Notes: generated from the letters alone by a model not told the origin. A stretch of DNA of 64,000 nt from Desulforamulus ruminis DSM 2154 (GCF_000215085.1 NC_015589.1:372001-436000), one strand, 5' to 3'; shown: positions 1 to 8,691, counted from the first letter of the stretch. Program-made: numbers and translations.

Positions 1-587
1 GCTATTTTAAATAGTATTGAAAGTAAAGTTCCTTAATTCCTTAGTTATTTCCGGATATGAAGATCACTAGAGTGGGTTCGGGCGATGCATGCAATAAACA
101 GCCGAATAAGTCAGGCGGCTAATGAGATTTATCGGCTTTACTGAAGGAGGATACCTTATACAGAAGCAAATTTTGGAACTGGTCACGTTCAGAAAGAATG
201 TATCTCCTTTTTGGGTTTGACTAAAAATTGATCGAGAGAATTGGGAAGCGCTGTACGGGTATGATAGCAATCAGTAATAGCACTTAAATCAATCATTGAT
301 GCAATAAAAGTATAAATTTTCCTAAAAGATTCTACCTGATGCTGACGATTTTTATGGTTTCCTACAATATTTTTACTGAGAGAGATTGACAAAAGACACC
401 TTTATATTGCATTTTAATATAAACAATATTGTTTTCAACGAATGATTCTGATTTGTCAGATGTGATTTAGAGATAAATAAACTTTTTGAAAAAAGGCTAC
501 ATCGAAAGGTTTAGAAAAATATTATAGTTGACTAATGAAAATAATAGTTCGCCCTCTCTCTGATAATTAATCAAAGGATGATAAAAG
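1..587. other. Upstream AT-rich region with no supported gene
   Basis: No convincing gene is seen. Two overlapping open frames on the minus strand (about 67-392) are short, lack ribosome binding sites and resemble no family I recognise; they could be a decayed coding region. The last 150 bases are very AT-rich and probably carry the promoter of the restriction cassette that starts at 588. Confidence 0.4.
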
Positions 588-1487
588 ATGATAAATATTA
601 CTTCTCTCAAAGAACTACAGATAAATAATTTAAATTTACATGACCATATGCTTTTACATGGTGATGTTGAAAAATTTTTAGATAGGTTACCTTTAAAACC
701 AATTTTTGATTTAGTAGTGACTTCTCCCCCTTATAACATGGGTAAAGAATATGAAAAAAAAGTGCCATTAGAGGAGTACATAGCCTGGCAAAAAAGAATA
801 ATTTCTAAAATTTATCTACGGCTAAAAGACACGGGAAGTATATGCTGGCAAGTGGGAAATTACGTTGATAATGGAAAAGTTGCTCCGCTGGATATTGAGA
901 TTGCACCAATCTTTAAAGATCTCTCTATGAGTATGAGAAATAGGATCATTTGGCATTTTGGACACGGGCTACATAGTAAGAAGAGATTTAGTGGCCGCTA
1001 TGAAGTAGTCTTGTGGTACACTAAATCTGATGAGTATATTTTTAATCTAGATCCAGTTAGAATCCCTGCAAAATATCCTAGTAAGAAAAGTTTTAAAGGA
1101 CCTAATAAAGGCCAACTTTCTGGAAATCCATCTGGGAAAAATCCTGAGGATGTATGGGACATTCCAAATGTGAAAGGAAATCATATTGAGAAGACCATAC
1201 ATCCGTGTCAATTTCCGGTTGGACTTATTGAAAGATTAGTTTTGGCCCTTACTAATGAGAATCAGTTGGTTTTTGATCCCTTTTGTGGTGTTGCATCTTC
1301 AGGTGTAGCCTCAATATTGCACAACAGGATATATTGGGGTTGCGATATTTATAAGGAGTATTTGGACATTGGTATAAATAGGATAAAAGACACCTTTGAA
1401 GGTACCGTAAGATATCGTCCATACGACAAGCCTTTATATGATCCAAGCCAAAGCGCCCTATCAAAAATTCCAGACGAATGGAAATAG
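588..1487 (+). CDS. DNA methyltransferase, beta-class, SPPY type (N4-cytosine or N6-adenine)
   Basis: This is a 299-residue S-adenosylmethionine-dependent DNA methyltransferase of the N6_N4_Mtase family. Catalytic motif IV, TSPPYN, lies at residues 45-50. The SAM-binding motif I, FDPFCGVASSG, lies near residues 229-239. Catalytic motif before SAM motif is the beta-class order. SPPY rather than DPPY is most common in N4-cytosine enzymes, so m4C modification is the better guess, but the base is not proven. It is the first gene of a tight five-gene cassette, 21 bases upstream of a BglII/BstYI-like endonuclease candidate, so it most likely protects host DNA from that enzyme. An AAAGGATGATAAAAG stretch just before the ATG supplies the ribosome binding site. 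Confidence 0.92.
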   Translation: MINITSLKELQINNLNLHDHMLLHGDVEKFLDRLPLKPIFDLVVTSPPYNMGKEYEKKVPLEEYIAWQKRIISKIYLRLKDTGSICWQVGNYVDNGKVAPLDIEIAPIFKDLSMSMRNRIIWHFGHGLHSKKRFSGRYEVVLWYTKSDEYIFNLDPVRIPAKYPSKKSFKGPNKGQLSGNPSGKNPEDVWDIPNVKGNHIEKTIHPCQFPVGLIERLVLALTNENQLVFDPFCGVASSGVASILHNRIYWGCDIYKEYLDIGINRIKDTFEGTVRYRPYDKPLYDPSQSALSKIPDEWK

Positions 1488-1508
1488 CTATATTATAGGA
1501 GGAAGTGT

Positions 1509-1994
1509 ATGCGTATAAAAATTCATAGCCATAGAAGTGGAAAAAGTGTTGTTCCCAAGGAGATATTGGGACAAATTCAAAATATATTAATTGAAATTGA
1601 TATAAAAACAACACGTTATGCAGCTCCCGAAATTAAGAAGGCAGTCTTTAGGGGGTTAAAACATAATGGCTGGCCTAAAGATATTCTGTTGGATGATCAG
1701 TCCAAAATTACCATTACATCAAAATTGAATGAAGTTGGATTATGCGTTCAGTTAGGTAATGTTAGTCGTGTATATTATGACCTTTTAAAGCTACAAGCAT
1801 TGTTTACCAAGGGATTTATATCTTCAGGAATTATAGTAGTTCCCATTTTACAGGCAGCTAAAGCACTCGGTTCTAATCTCGCGAGCTATGAGCGGCTTGT
1901 AAAGGAGCTAAATATTTTTAATCAAGTTATAACAATGCCACTTGTAGTAATTGGTTTTAGTGAAAATAATAAGGAGTTTTGGGAGGGAATGTAA
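1509..1994 (+). CDS. Putative type II restriction endonuclease, BglII/BstYI-like
   Basis: This 161-residue protein has the layout of the BglII/BstYI group of restriction endonucleases. The core runs from the DD pair at residues 62-63 through E75 and the strand GLCVQLGN (77-84), then a helix YYDLLKLQ and a hydrophobic strand GIIVVP (107-112). In BglII the equivalent strand reads LVEVQF, with catalytic Glu and Gln. Here the Gln is kept (Q81) but the Glu position appears to be Cys (C79), so either E75 substitutes or the active site is altered. Its place directly behind an SPPY methyltransferase fits a restriction partner. AGGAGG precedes the ATG at a good distance. The stop codon overlaps the next start by one base (TAATG). 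The family call rests on pattern memory, not a search. Confidence 0.55.
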   Translation: MRIKIHSHRSGKSVVPKEILGQIQNILIEIDIKTTRYAAPEIKKAVFRGLKHNGWPKDILLDDQSKITITSKLNEVGLCVQLGNVSRVYYDLLKLQALFTKGFISSGIIVVPILQAAKALGSNLASYERLVKELNIFNQVITMPLVVIGFSENNKEFWEGM

Positions 1995-3298
1995 TGGTAA
2001 ATAGTTTTGATTTCCTTACTCAGTTTGGTTTCTCTATTTATGAACGAATAAAAGAAATTGGCAAAAGATGCGAATCTCCGATCGGTATTCAACCATTAGA
2101 ATTTATGGGGAAAAGAAGAGATCTGCCAGTAATTGAAATTCGCATTGAAATTCCAATATATAGATTATCTAATGGAAGAACTCTGACTATGCAAGAAGAG
2201 TATCTCGCTAATCACTCTGAGCATCCCGATGATTTTTTTACTCGTGATGTCGAATCAACCGAGGCGCAATTAGCACAACATGAAATATTACTGGAAATGG
2301 TTGATGATCAAGGTTTGTTGAAAGCGTTTAAAGACGGGGAACAACAAACGGATCCTCTAATTAGTACAAATACAGGAATTATTGTAAATGGCAATCGAAG
2401 GTTGTGTGCATGGCGTGAATTGTATTATAAAGATAAAATTACATATAAGCATTTTGAGACTATTAGATTAGCTATATTGCCTGAATGCGACGAAAAAGCA
2501 ATATTAGAACTTGAAGAGCGTTTGCAGGTTCATTCCGAAAAGAAGGCACAATATAAATGGCATACTATAGCTAAGATGATAGAAAGAGATATTAATGCTG
2601 GTAAAGAAGAAACTGATATCGCAAATTCATTATCAATTACAAAGGCTCGTTTACACGAGTTATTAGATATGCAGCAATATGCAATAACTTATTTAGAAAA
2701 AAGAGGCTGTTCAAAGCAATGGAGTCTAGTTGATGATAAAGAGCTGGCGTTTTCACAAATGGTTAAAAGTCGAAAAAAGATAGAATCAACGTCACAAAAA
2801 GAATTTTTTGAAAGTGTTGCTTTTGCTTTAACAGATGATTCACAAAGCGCGGGCGGTCGTTTGTATGGATTAATTCCTGAAGTTAAAGATAATTTGGATG
2901 AAATATGTGCTTCGCTAGAGCAAAAACTAGAGGAAAGATATAACTCTATTGAGCCAAATGGGTTTGATCTACTTGCACCGGAGTTGGATGATTCTGAAAT
3001 TAAAATGGCTAGGATTGCTGTGGCTGCTGGATTACCAGAGAACGCCAAAATTGTAAGGGCAGTCGCTAGAAATGTAATTGAAACTCAAAAGGCCCTTAAG
3101 GCTGAGCAAAAATCAGAAGATTTTCTGCTAGACCAAGTTACAAAATCTGCTACTATACTTTGCAATGCAGTTAATATTGGTTTATCAAAGGAAAATGTAA
3201 AAACCCGTGGTATTGAAGAGCAGTTGGCGAGTATTCAAAATAGTGTTAAGAAAATAACTGAATGGTTGTATGAAAATGAATATTCAACTCAACTATAA
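1994..3298 (+). CDS. ParB/sulfiredoxin-fold domain protein in the restriction cassette
   Basis: The protein is about 434 residues. GIIVNGNRRLCAWREL (around residues 128-143) matches the ParB/Srx box in which a conserved G-x-x-x-NGNRR loop binds nucleotide. Before it, residues 45-60 (VIEIRIEIPIYRL) fit the first strand of the same domain. A following helical region (about 190-240) has a helix-turn-helix look (IANSLSITKARLHELL). ParB-fold proteins act as CTPases, nucleases or DNA-binding partners; which applies here is unknown. I chose the ATG at 1994 over the upstream TTG at 1979 because GGGAGG at 1981-1986 is correctly spaced for it and it is coupled to the endonuclease stop. It overlaps the helicase gene by 29 bases. 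Confidence 0.75.
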   Translation: MVNSFDFLTQFGFSIYERIKEIGKRCESPIGIQPLEFMGKRRDLPVIEIRIEIPIYRLSNGRTLTMQEEYLANHSEHPDDFFTRDVESTEAQLAQHEILLEMVDDQGLLKAFKDGEQQTDPLISTNTGIIVNGNRRLCAWRELYYKDKITYKHFETIRLAILPECDEKAILELEERLQVHSEKKAQYKWHTIAKMIERDINAGKEETDIANSLSITKARLHELLDMQQYAITYLEKRGCSKQWSLVDDKELAFSQMVKSRKKIESTSQKEFFESVAFALTDDSQSAGGRLYGLIPEVKDNLDEICASLEQKLEERYNSIEPNGFDLLAPELDDSEIKMARIAVAAGLPENAKIVRAVARNVIETQKALKAEQKSEDFLLDQVTKSATILCNAVNIGLSKENVKTRGIEEQLASIQNSVKKITEWLYENEYSTQL

Positions 3299-5075
3299 TC
3301 AAAAGAAAAATGAAGTGATATTGATTTGTGATGATCCTGAGGATCAATACTGGAGGCTTTTAGGGAGAATTGTTGCAGATAATGTTGGAGAATTCTCCAC
3401 ACAATCAGATAGTATTATTTTTGCATGGAGATATTTTCTTGCCTTTAAAAAAGAATTAGCTATTTATGCAAAATCACATAACATAGGAATACGGTTCAGT
3501 CCGGATGTAAAATGCTTATTGGAGTCCGCAAATACTGCTTCTTATCAATATGCTCTAAAATGTAAGCCATTGGATGAAGCCATTTTGATAAGCAAATTAC
3601 GTGAAGCGGGCTTTAAAAGGACATTAACGTCAAATCAGTTAAGAAATTTGAGCAAATTAGCTAGTTTACCTTCTAGTGCTACATTTTCCGTACCCGGGGC
3701 CGGAAAAACAACTGAAGCCTTAGCCTTTTATTTTATAAATAGAAAAAAGGAAGATAAATTATTAGTTGTCGCTCCTAAAAATGCTTTTGGTGCATGGGAC
3801 GAACAATTAGAGATTTGTAACCCTAATGGGGAGAGCAGTTTTGTACGTTTGCGTGGTGGGGAAAATAATATTAGGGAATTGCTAAAAAGTAATCCACAAT
3901 ATATCATCATTACTTATCAACAGTTTCCGCGAGTGAGGTCACTAGTTTCAGAATTTATATCCCGCAATTCTGTATTTGTATTTTTAGATGAGAGTCATCG
4001 TATAAAAAGTGGGAAGCAGGGAGTATCCGCAGAGGCCATTCTAAATATATCCTATCTACCAGTTCGAAAATTAATAATGAGTGGTACCCCTATGCCTCAG
4101 AGTGTGAATGATTTAATTCCACAAATTAATTTTTTGTATCCGGATATTAGAGTTAAAGAAGAAGATGTGATTTCTATTGCTCAGCCTTTGTTTGTAAGAA
4201 CAACAAAGGCTCAATTGGGGTTACCCTCTATTGAGCATAAATTAATATCCATACCCATGGACCCCTTACAATACAATATTTATCTACTTTTAAAATCTGA
4301 ATTTAAAAGGCAGTTAAATCCTTATTTAAATGATGATGCAAAATCTGCTTTAAGAAAAATTGGGAAATGTACAATAAAGCTTATGCAGTTTGTGTCTAAT
4401 CCAGCCCTATTATCATCAGATATGGATTATGTATTTAATCAGAAACTGGGTAGGCTTCTTTTAATAAATAACGGTCCTAAGATTGAGTATGCATGTAACA
4501 GAGCTCGACAATTAGCAAAAGAAGGGAAAAAGGTAATTATTTGGACATCCTTTGTTGAAAATGTTGAATTGATAGCAGAAAGATTACGTGATTTAGGCGC
4601 TGACTTTATACATGGTGGTGTAGATGCTGGCGATGAAGATGATAATGATTCACGTGAAGGAAAAATAAAGCGTTTCCACGATGATCCTAACTGTATGGTT
4701 TTAGTTGCAAATCCGGCAGCAGCTTCAGAGGGTATCAGCTTGCATAAAGTTTGTCAATATGCAATATATGTTGATAGATCATTTAATGCTGCGCAATATC
4801 TGCAGTCAGAAGACAGAATTCACAGACTAGGATTATCAGATGATTTAAAACCTACCGTAGAAATAATAGAATGCAAGGACAGTATAGATGAGGTAATACG
4901 AAAGAGGTTATCGATTAAGGTCCAACGAATGGCAAAAGCGTTAAATGATCCATCGTTAAATATTGATCCTATTCCATATGACTTTAAAATGTTTGATGAG
5001 CAAGTGGGGGGTATGCAACTAGATGATTTAGATGATATTATCAATTATTTTTTTGGTGGTATTCAAAATGATTAG
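3270..5075 (+). CDS. SNF2-family (superfamily II) DNA helicase/translocase
   Basis: The protein is about 600 residues and has the two RecA-like lobes of SNF2 ATPases. Walker A is VPGAGKTT at 141-148, the DEAH-type box is LDESH near 236-240, motif III is SGTPMP near 271, and motif VI is QSEDRIHRLG at about 512-521. A unique N-terminal region of about 120 residues precedes the motor and could recognise DNA or a partner. SNF2 motors occur in several defence systems (for example DISARM and type ISP-like enzymes), where they translocate along DNA. Start at 3270 or 3276, both inside the end of the preceding gene. The 3' end overlaps the next gene by 8 bases. Together these overlaps suggest co-translated proteins working as a complex. 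Confidence 0.88.
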   Translation: MKMNIQLNYNQKKNEVILICDDPEDQYWRLLGRIVADNVGEFSTQSDSIIFAWRYFLAFKKELAIYAKSHNIGIRFSPDVKCLLESANTASYQYALKCKPLDEAILISKLREAGFKRTLTSNQLRNLSKLASLPSSATFSVPGAGKTTEALAFYFINRKKEDKLLVVAPKNAFGAWDEQLEICNPNGESSFVRLRGGENNIRELLKSNPQYIIITYQQFPRVRSLVSEFISRNSVFVFLDESHRIKSGKQGVSAEAILNISYLPVRKLIMSGTPMPQSVNDLIPQINFLYPDIRVKEEDVISIAQPLFVRTTKAQLGLPSIEHKLISIPMDPLQYNIYLLLKSEFKRQLNPYLNDDAKSALRKIGKCTIKLMQFVSNPALLSSDMDYVFNQKLGRLLLINNGPKIEYACNRARQLAKEGKKVIIWTSFVENVELIAERLRDLGADFIHGGVDAGDEDDNDSREGKIKRFHDDPNCMVLVANPAAASEGISLHKVCQYAIYVDRSFNAAQYLQSEDRIHRLGLSDDLKPTVEIIECKDSIDEVIRKRLSIKVQRMAKALNDPSLNIDPIPYDFKMFDEQVGGMQLDDLDDIINYFFGGIQND

Positions 5076-5937
5076 ACTTTCTCCTGGAATTTTAAATTCT
5101 GTATTGACTTTATTAAATTTGATAGACAAATTCTCAGAAATCAGCCTAAATAGAATTAAGGCTCATAGCATGTTTAACGGAATACATGTAGATGATGTGA
5201 TTGAGACGTCATTAAAGTGTGAATGGTTAATATGTAAGGAGAATCATTTTTTTTGTACAGAAGCTGGGCAAAATTTATTAGAACTATATTTAAAAGATAA
5301 AGTTACAGACCATTTACTAAGAAGAATGATTCGAGATTATATTTATAATTGTTCTCCTATATGGGCTAATAGAATACCTAATGGAAGAAAAGAAGCCTTT
5401 TATGTTATGTCAATAGACGAACAAAAATGCTTTGTAGATTCGAACTTGATGAAAGAGCCACCCGAAAAAACTATTATTGATTGGTGGGATGAAGTTTCAC
5501 AATCTATTAGATACAGATTTAATTCAAATTTATTAGGAATAGGACGACAAGGGGAGCTTCTCACTCTAGAATACGAATTAAAAAGAACAGGAGTTAGTCC
5601 TATTCTACAGTCTTTGAATACCAACTTAGTTGGATACGATATATTATCTCAAGTTGGGGAAAAAGACACACAGAAATTGCTTATAGAAGTTAAGTCTTCT
5701 CTTAAAAACGCAGGGACTGCAAATTTTGTATTTACAAAAAATGAATGGGAAACTGCGTGTCAAACGGAGAACTATTTAATATATTTGTGGGAGATAAGTA
5801 CGGTTCCTAGATTAGCAATTGTTGCTCCTTTAGATATGTTTGCTCATATTCCACTGAATCAAGGATATGGAAAATGGATTAAAACAGAGGTTCCATTCTA
5901 TGCTTTTGAGGATAAATTTGTTGATGTGAATCAATAG
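5068..5937 (+). CDS. DUF3883 (NOV_C) domain protein, PD-(D/E)xK nuclease-like
   Basis: About 289 residues. The C-terminal third matches the DUF3883/NOV_C pattern: GYDILSQ, then KLLIEVKSS near residues 203-211, then FTKNEWETA and a closing YLIYLWEI. The conserved Asp and E-V-K are the expected PD-(D/E)xK nuclease signature. The N-terminal 150 residues are not recognised; one short segment resembles a winged helix. NOV_C domains are often found beside SNF2 helicases and methyltransferases in restriction-type islands, so this is probably a second nuclease or a DNA-end sensor of the cassette. Start 5068 is preferred to 5032 because GGTGG lies just upstream and the longer form would run deep into the helicase gene. 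Confidence 0.72.
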   Translation: MIRLSPGILNSVLTLLNLIDKFSEISLNRIKAHSMFNGIHVDDVIETSLKCEWLICKENHFFCTEAGQNLLELYLKDKVTDHLLRRMIRDYIYNCSPIWANRIPNGRKEAFYVMSIDEQKCFVDSNLMKEPPEKTIIDWWDEVSQSIRYRFNSNLLGIGRQGELLTLEYELKRTGVSPILQSLNTNLVGYDILSQVGEKDTQKLLIEVKSSLKNAGTANFVFTKNEWETACQTENYLIYLWEISTVPRLAIVAPLDMFAHIPLNQGYGKWIKTEVPFYAFEDKFVDVNQ

Positions 5938-6021
5938 ATATACTATTAATGTCTTTAATATATATAAATTTTTAATTAATGTACTACTCCCGAAAATGGT
6001 CAATAAAGAAACTTGCTTTGA

Positions 6022-6376
6022 TCGGTCAGGGTTGACCTATTGACTTGTTGTGAACCTCGCTATACAATTAGTCCACATTGATAGAGAAAATGACCAAAGG
6101 GATTCAAACAATGAGCCAGTTAACTTAGGAAGAAATTGTTATCAAGATTACAAGTGAATTAAGCGTTGAAAAAGAGGAACTTCTAGGTCGATGCTGGGAA
6201 GAAAGAGAGTAGCAGCTAGAAATATGCTTATTTATGAAGCGATTAACCATGAAGTGTTATCACGAAATGAACTGGCGAAGAAACTGCAAGTGGACCCATC
6301 AAGAATAACTAGAGATTTTCAGAAGGTAGAAGAATTAATAAAAATAAATTGAAAAGTCAAGCTGATCCCGTGATGT
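6022..6376 (+). mobile_element. Internally deleted element with transposase-like termini (copy A)
   Basis: The left end (6022-6057, GGTCAGGGTTGACCTATTG then TTGTGAACCTCG) and right end (6345-6375, AAAAGTCAAGCTGATCCCG) are imperfect inverted repeats. Between them are disrupted frames ending in a helix-turn-helix-like segment (VLSRNELAKKLQVDPSRITR). Related right ends occur at 11401-11545 and 20220-20348 and a related left end at 7074-7132. This fits a decayed transposase element, perhaps Y1/IS200-like, reduced to a MITE-size remnant. The family is inferred. Confidence 0.6.
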
Positions 6377-6387
6377 GTTGATATAAA

Positions 6388-6880
6388 TTCATATAAGCAA
6401 ACGAAAAGGCCACCCGTAAAGGATGGCCCTAGAACAACTAAGCTACATTAAATCTTCAGGCCAGCGTCTGAAGCTCTTTTGCCAGATCAGCTAGACTTTG
6501 GCCAGTAGCACTGATTTCCTCTACAGATCCCGTTTGTTCTTCAACAGTCATCGTTACATTCTGTACTGTGAAGAAGTTTCTTTGGCGGCTGCAGCCACTG
6601 CCTGGATATCGTTGGCTAATTCCTGGACAGCATAAATTATTTTTTCAAATGTAGTCCCTACTCCTTGCACCAACAGCGATCCAGATTCTACTTGATCCTT
6701 TGCTTCATCCATGGTTTGTACTTTATTTGGGATTCGTGTTGGATGGTATTGCTCAGGGAAATATCTCTTTAGCCGCTACGGCAGACTGCTCGGCTAATTT
6801 GCGCACTTCTTCGGCTACCACAGCAAAACCTTGGCCATGAGTTCCTGCACGTGCGCTTCAATCGCTGCGTTTAATGCCAG
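6388..6880 (-). pseudogene. Duplicated 3' end of a methyl-accepting chemotaxis gene
   Basis: From the terminator (6402-6432) onward this sequence is almost identical to 9213-9700, the 3' end of the intact chemoreceptor gene. It contains several small insertions and deletions that break the frame, for example in the part matching 9388-9400 and in the highly conserved signalling hairpin region. It ends abruptly at about 6880 where IS3 sequence begins, sharing the short string GCCAGA with it. It cannot encode a functional receptor. Confidence 0.9.
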
Positions 6881-7070
6881 AGGGGTCATGTTGCCTAAAG
6901 AACTATGAGGTCGGTATTCATTATAATCTAACCTCCAGGCCTCAATCTTTTGCCGTGCATCTTCCAGGGATAAAAACCAGTTTACATTGAGGCACTCATC
7001 CGGAAACTTCCGTTGAAGGATTCGATGAATGCATTACCCGTTGATTTGCCTGGTCTGAAAGCGTAGAGGC
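6876..7070 (-). pseudogene. IS3-family transposase (OrfB) C-terminal fragment 1
   Basis: Read on the minus strand, frames give [12 protein letters not shown], then [19 protein letters not shown] and MTP, the typical C-terminal integrase (rve) end of IS3-family OrfB. The frame is broken and only the last 65 or so codons remain. It directly abuts the chemoreceptor fragment. Confidence 0.85.
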
Positions 7071-7073
7071 ATA

Positions 7074-7132
7074 TGGGGTCAGGCTTGACTTATGACTTAT
7101 TGTGAACCTCGTATATAATGAACTAAGAAGAC
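7074..7132 (+). mobile_element. Isolated left end of the copy-A-type element
   Basis: TGGGGTCAGGCTTGACTTAT followed by TGACTTATTGTGAACCTCG matches the left end at 6022-6075. No internal or right-end sequence follows; it is interrupted by a second IS3 fragment. Confidence 0.6.
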
Positions 7133-7410
7133 AGTGCCTAAAGAACTATTGGTATTCATTATAATCTAACCTCCAGGCCTCAATCTTTTGCCGTGCATCT
7201 TCAGGGATAAAAACTAGTTTACATTGAGGCACTCATCCCGGAAACTTCCGTTGAAGGATTCGATGAATGCATTGCCCGTTGGTTTGCCTGGTCTGGAAAA
7301 GTCCAGTTCTACACCATTTTCATAGGCCCATTGGTCAGTGCTTTGGATACAAATTCAGGGGCCATTGTCCACCTTAATCATCTTAGGGGCTCTATATTTG
7401 CACTCCCCTA
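7133..7410 (-). pseudogene. IS3-family transposase (OrfB) C-terminal fragment 2
   Basis: A second copy of the same IS3 orfB 3' region, longer than fragment 1. The minus strand gives MIKVDNGPEFVSKALTQWAY (the D-N-G-P-E-F catalytic region), [17 protein letters not shown] and the [11 protein letters not shown] segment. It is about 90 percent identical by eye to 6890-7070 in the shared part and also frame-disrupted. Confidence 0.88.
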
Positions 7411-7526
7411 TTAAGTGAAATATGCCTCGCTAATGTATTAATAGTTGGAGAGATGAATTCAATGATATACTCCTAATAAACTTTAAGTAACTCATATAAT
7501 TTCTATATTATCCCAACTAAACTTAT

Positions 7527-7625
7527 AAAATACCAACCCAACAAGGTTGGTATTTCTATGCAGATCATAATAAGGGAACCCGGCTTGCGCCAAGTCCTTG
7601 AGGCACCGGCGCAAGCCGGGTTTTC
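7527..7625 (-). terminator. Two tandem hairpins downstream of rubrerythrin
   Basis: A first hairpin (7527-7555, AAATACCAACC with GGTTGGTATTT) and a second, GC-rich hairpin (7577-7591 with 7608-7622, AACCCGGCTTGCGCC and its complement). Both lie just past the rubrerythrin stop and serve as likely intrinsic terminators; the second also has a T-run in the plus direction. Confidence 0.8.
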
Positions 7626-7637
7626 CAAACTAAATTA

Positions 7638-8186
7638 TTAGCCAAAATATCTTTTTAACAGGCCTTTGAAAGCTGAACCATGACGTGCTTCGTCTTTACA
7701 CATTTCATGAACAGTATCGTGAATAGCATCATAACCAAGCTGTTTAGCTTTGGTTGCCAGATCTTTTTTGCCTTTACAGGCGCCATGCTCAGCATCAACG
7801 CGGGCTTGTAAGTTGGCCTTAGTATCAGCATCTACCACCTCACCCAAGAGCTCAGCAAACTTGGCGGCGTGTTCTGCTTCTTCCCAGGCAATTCTTTTAT
7901 AGGCTTCGGCAACTTCGGGATAACCCTCGCGGTCAGCCTGTCTGCTCATAGCTAAGTACATGCCTACCTCAGTACATTCACCCATAAAGTTATCTTTAAG
8001 GCACTGAACTACTTCTGGGTCTAAGCCTTTAGCGACGCCAATTTTGTGTTCATCAGCCCAAACCAATGTTTCATTTTCGTTTTTCGCCACAAACTTATCA
8101 GCAGCAGCCTTACATTGTGGGCAATTTTCCGGTGCAGCTTCCCCGGTGTGGACATAACCACATACAGTGCAAACAAATTTTTTCAT
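7638..8186 (-). CDS. rbr: Reverse rubrerythrin (peroxide reductase)
   Basis: The protein is 182 residues with the reverse rubrerythrin order. An N-terminal rubredoxin-type FeS4 domain (CTVCGY at 5-10, CPQC at 22-25) is followed by a four-helix diiron domain. The expected iron ligands are visible as E-x-x-H pairs: WEEAEHAAK and DEARHG. The family reduces hydrogen peroxide with electrons from rubredoxin/NAD(P)H systems and protects strict anaerobes from oxygen exposure. It lies 17 bases downstream of the PerR-like regulator gene in the same direction, with a strong AAGGGGGAG ribosome binding site, so the two form an operon. The PerR box at 8677-8691 should control both. Length and motifs are complete. 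Confidence 0.95.
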   Translation of the reverse strand: MKKFVCTVCGYVHTGEAAPENCPQCKAAADKFVAKNENETLVWADEHKIGVAKGLDPEVVQCLKDNFMGECTEVGMYLAMSRQADREGYPEVAEAYKRIAWEEAEHAAKFAELLGEVVDADTKANLQARVDAEHGACKGKKDLATKAKQLGYDAIHDTVHEMCKDEARHGSAFKGLLKRYFG

Positions 8187-8203
8187 GATAATTCTCCCCC
8201 TTG

Positions 8204-8635
8204 TTAATGATTAATTTTATTTTTATTAAGACATCTATTACAGACGCCTTTGAAATATATGTGCTGTTCATCAACCCTATGAGTTTCCAGCTCAGTTAAA
8301 TCTAGGCCGGATAAATCGATTCTTATATCATAGACCTGACCACATTCTTCACATTTAAAGTGGCCATGAGTTGAGATATCAGCATCATATCTTGTTTCAT
8401 TTTCCTCTATCACCAGCAACTGTACGATACCTTGTTCTAAGAAAAGCTTTAGGGTATTGTAAACCGTGGTTTTAGAGAGAGTCGGTATTTCCGGCACCAA
8501 GGCTTTGAAAATACTGTCAACTGTGGGATGATTCTTATGCTGAATAAGATAATCAAAAATCCTAATCCTTTGATAAGAAGGTTTTACACCATTTTCTTTG
8601 AGAAATTCTTCGGTGGACTTATTAGCAAATTCCAT
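8204..8635 (-). CDS. perR: Fur-family peroxide regulator, PerR-like
   Basis: About 143 residues. The N-terminal winged helix contains [12 protein letters not shown] and [12 protein letters not shown]. The metal-sensing part [14 protein letters not shown] carries the Asp/His set typical of PerR, and the structural zinc site is formed by CEEC and CNRC. PerR represses peroxide-defence genes until its bound iron is oxidised by peroxide. I chose the ATG at 8635 rather than 8659: AGAAGG lies nine bases before it, while the upstream start would overlap a possible second operator (8650-8664). The neighbouring rubrerythrin gene supports the PerR assignment over Fur or Zur. Confidence 0.88.
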   Translation of the reverse strand: MEFANKSTEEFLKENGVKPSYQRIRIFDYLIQHKNHPTVDSIFKALVPEIPTLSKTTVYNTLKLFLEQGIVQLLVIEENETRYDADISTHGHFKCEECGQVYDIRIDLSGLDLTELETHRVDEQHIYFKGVCNRCLNKNKINH

Positions 8636-8676
8636 ATTTCTCATCCTTCTAATAATCATTTACACTTAATTTAAAT

Positions 8677-8691
8677 TTGTAATGATTACAT
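8677..8691 (-). promoter_or_regulatory. PerR box upstream of perR-rbr
   Basis: TGTAATGATTACA (8678-8690) is a perfect 13-base palindrome. The 15-mer agrees with the PerR consensus TTATAATNATTATAA at 11 of 14 defined positions. It sits about 45 bases before the perR start, as expected for autoregulation. A weaker match overlaps 8650-8664. Confidence 0.75.

Noticed and set aside
67-392. Two minus-strand frames at the left edge
   Set aside because: No ribosome binding site, no recognisable family, and AT-rich drift; probably noise or decayed.
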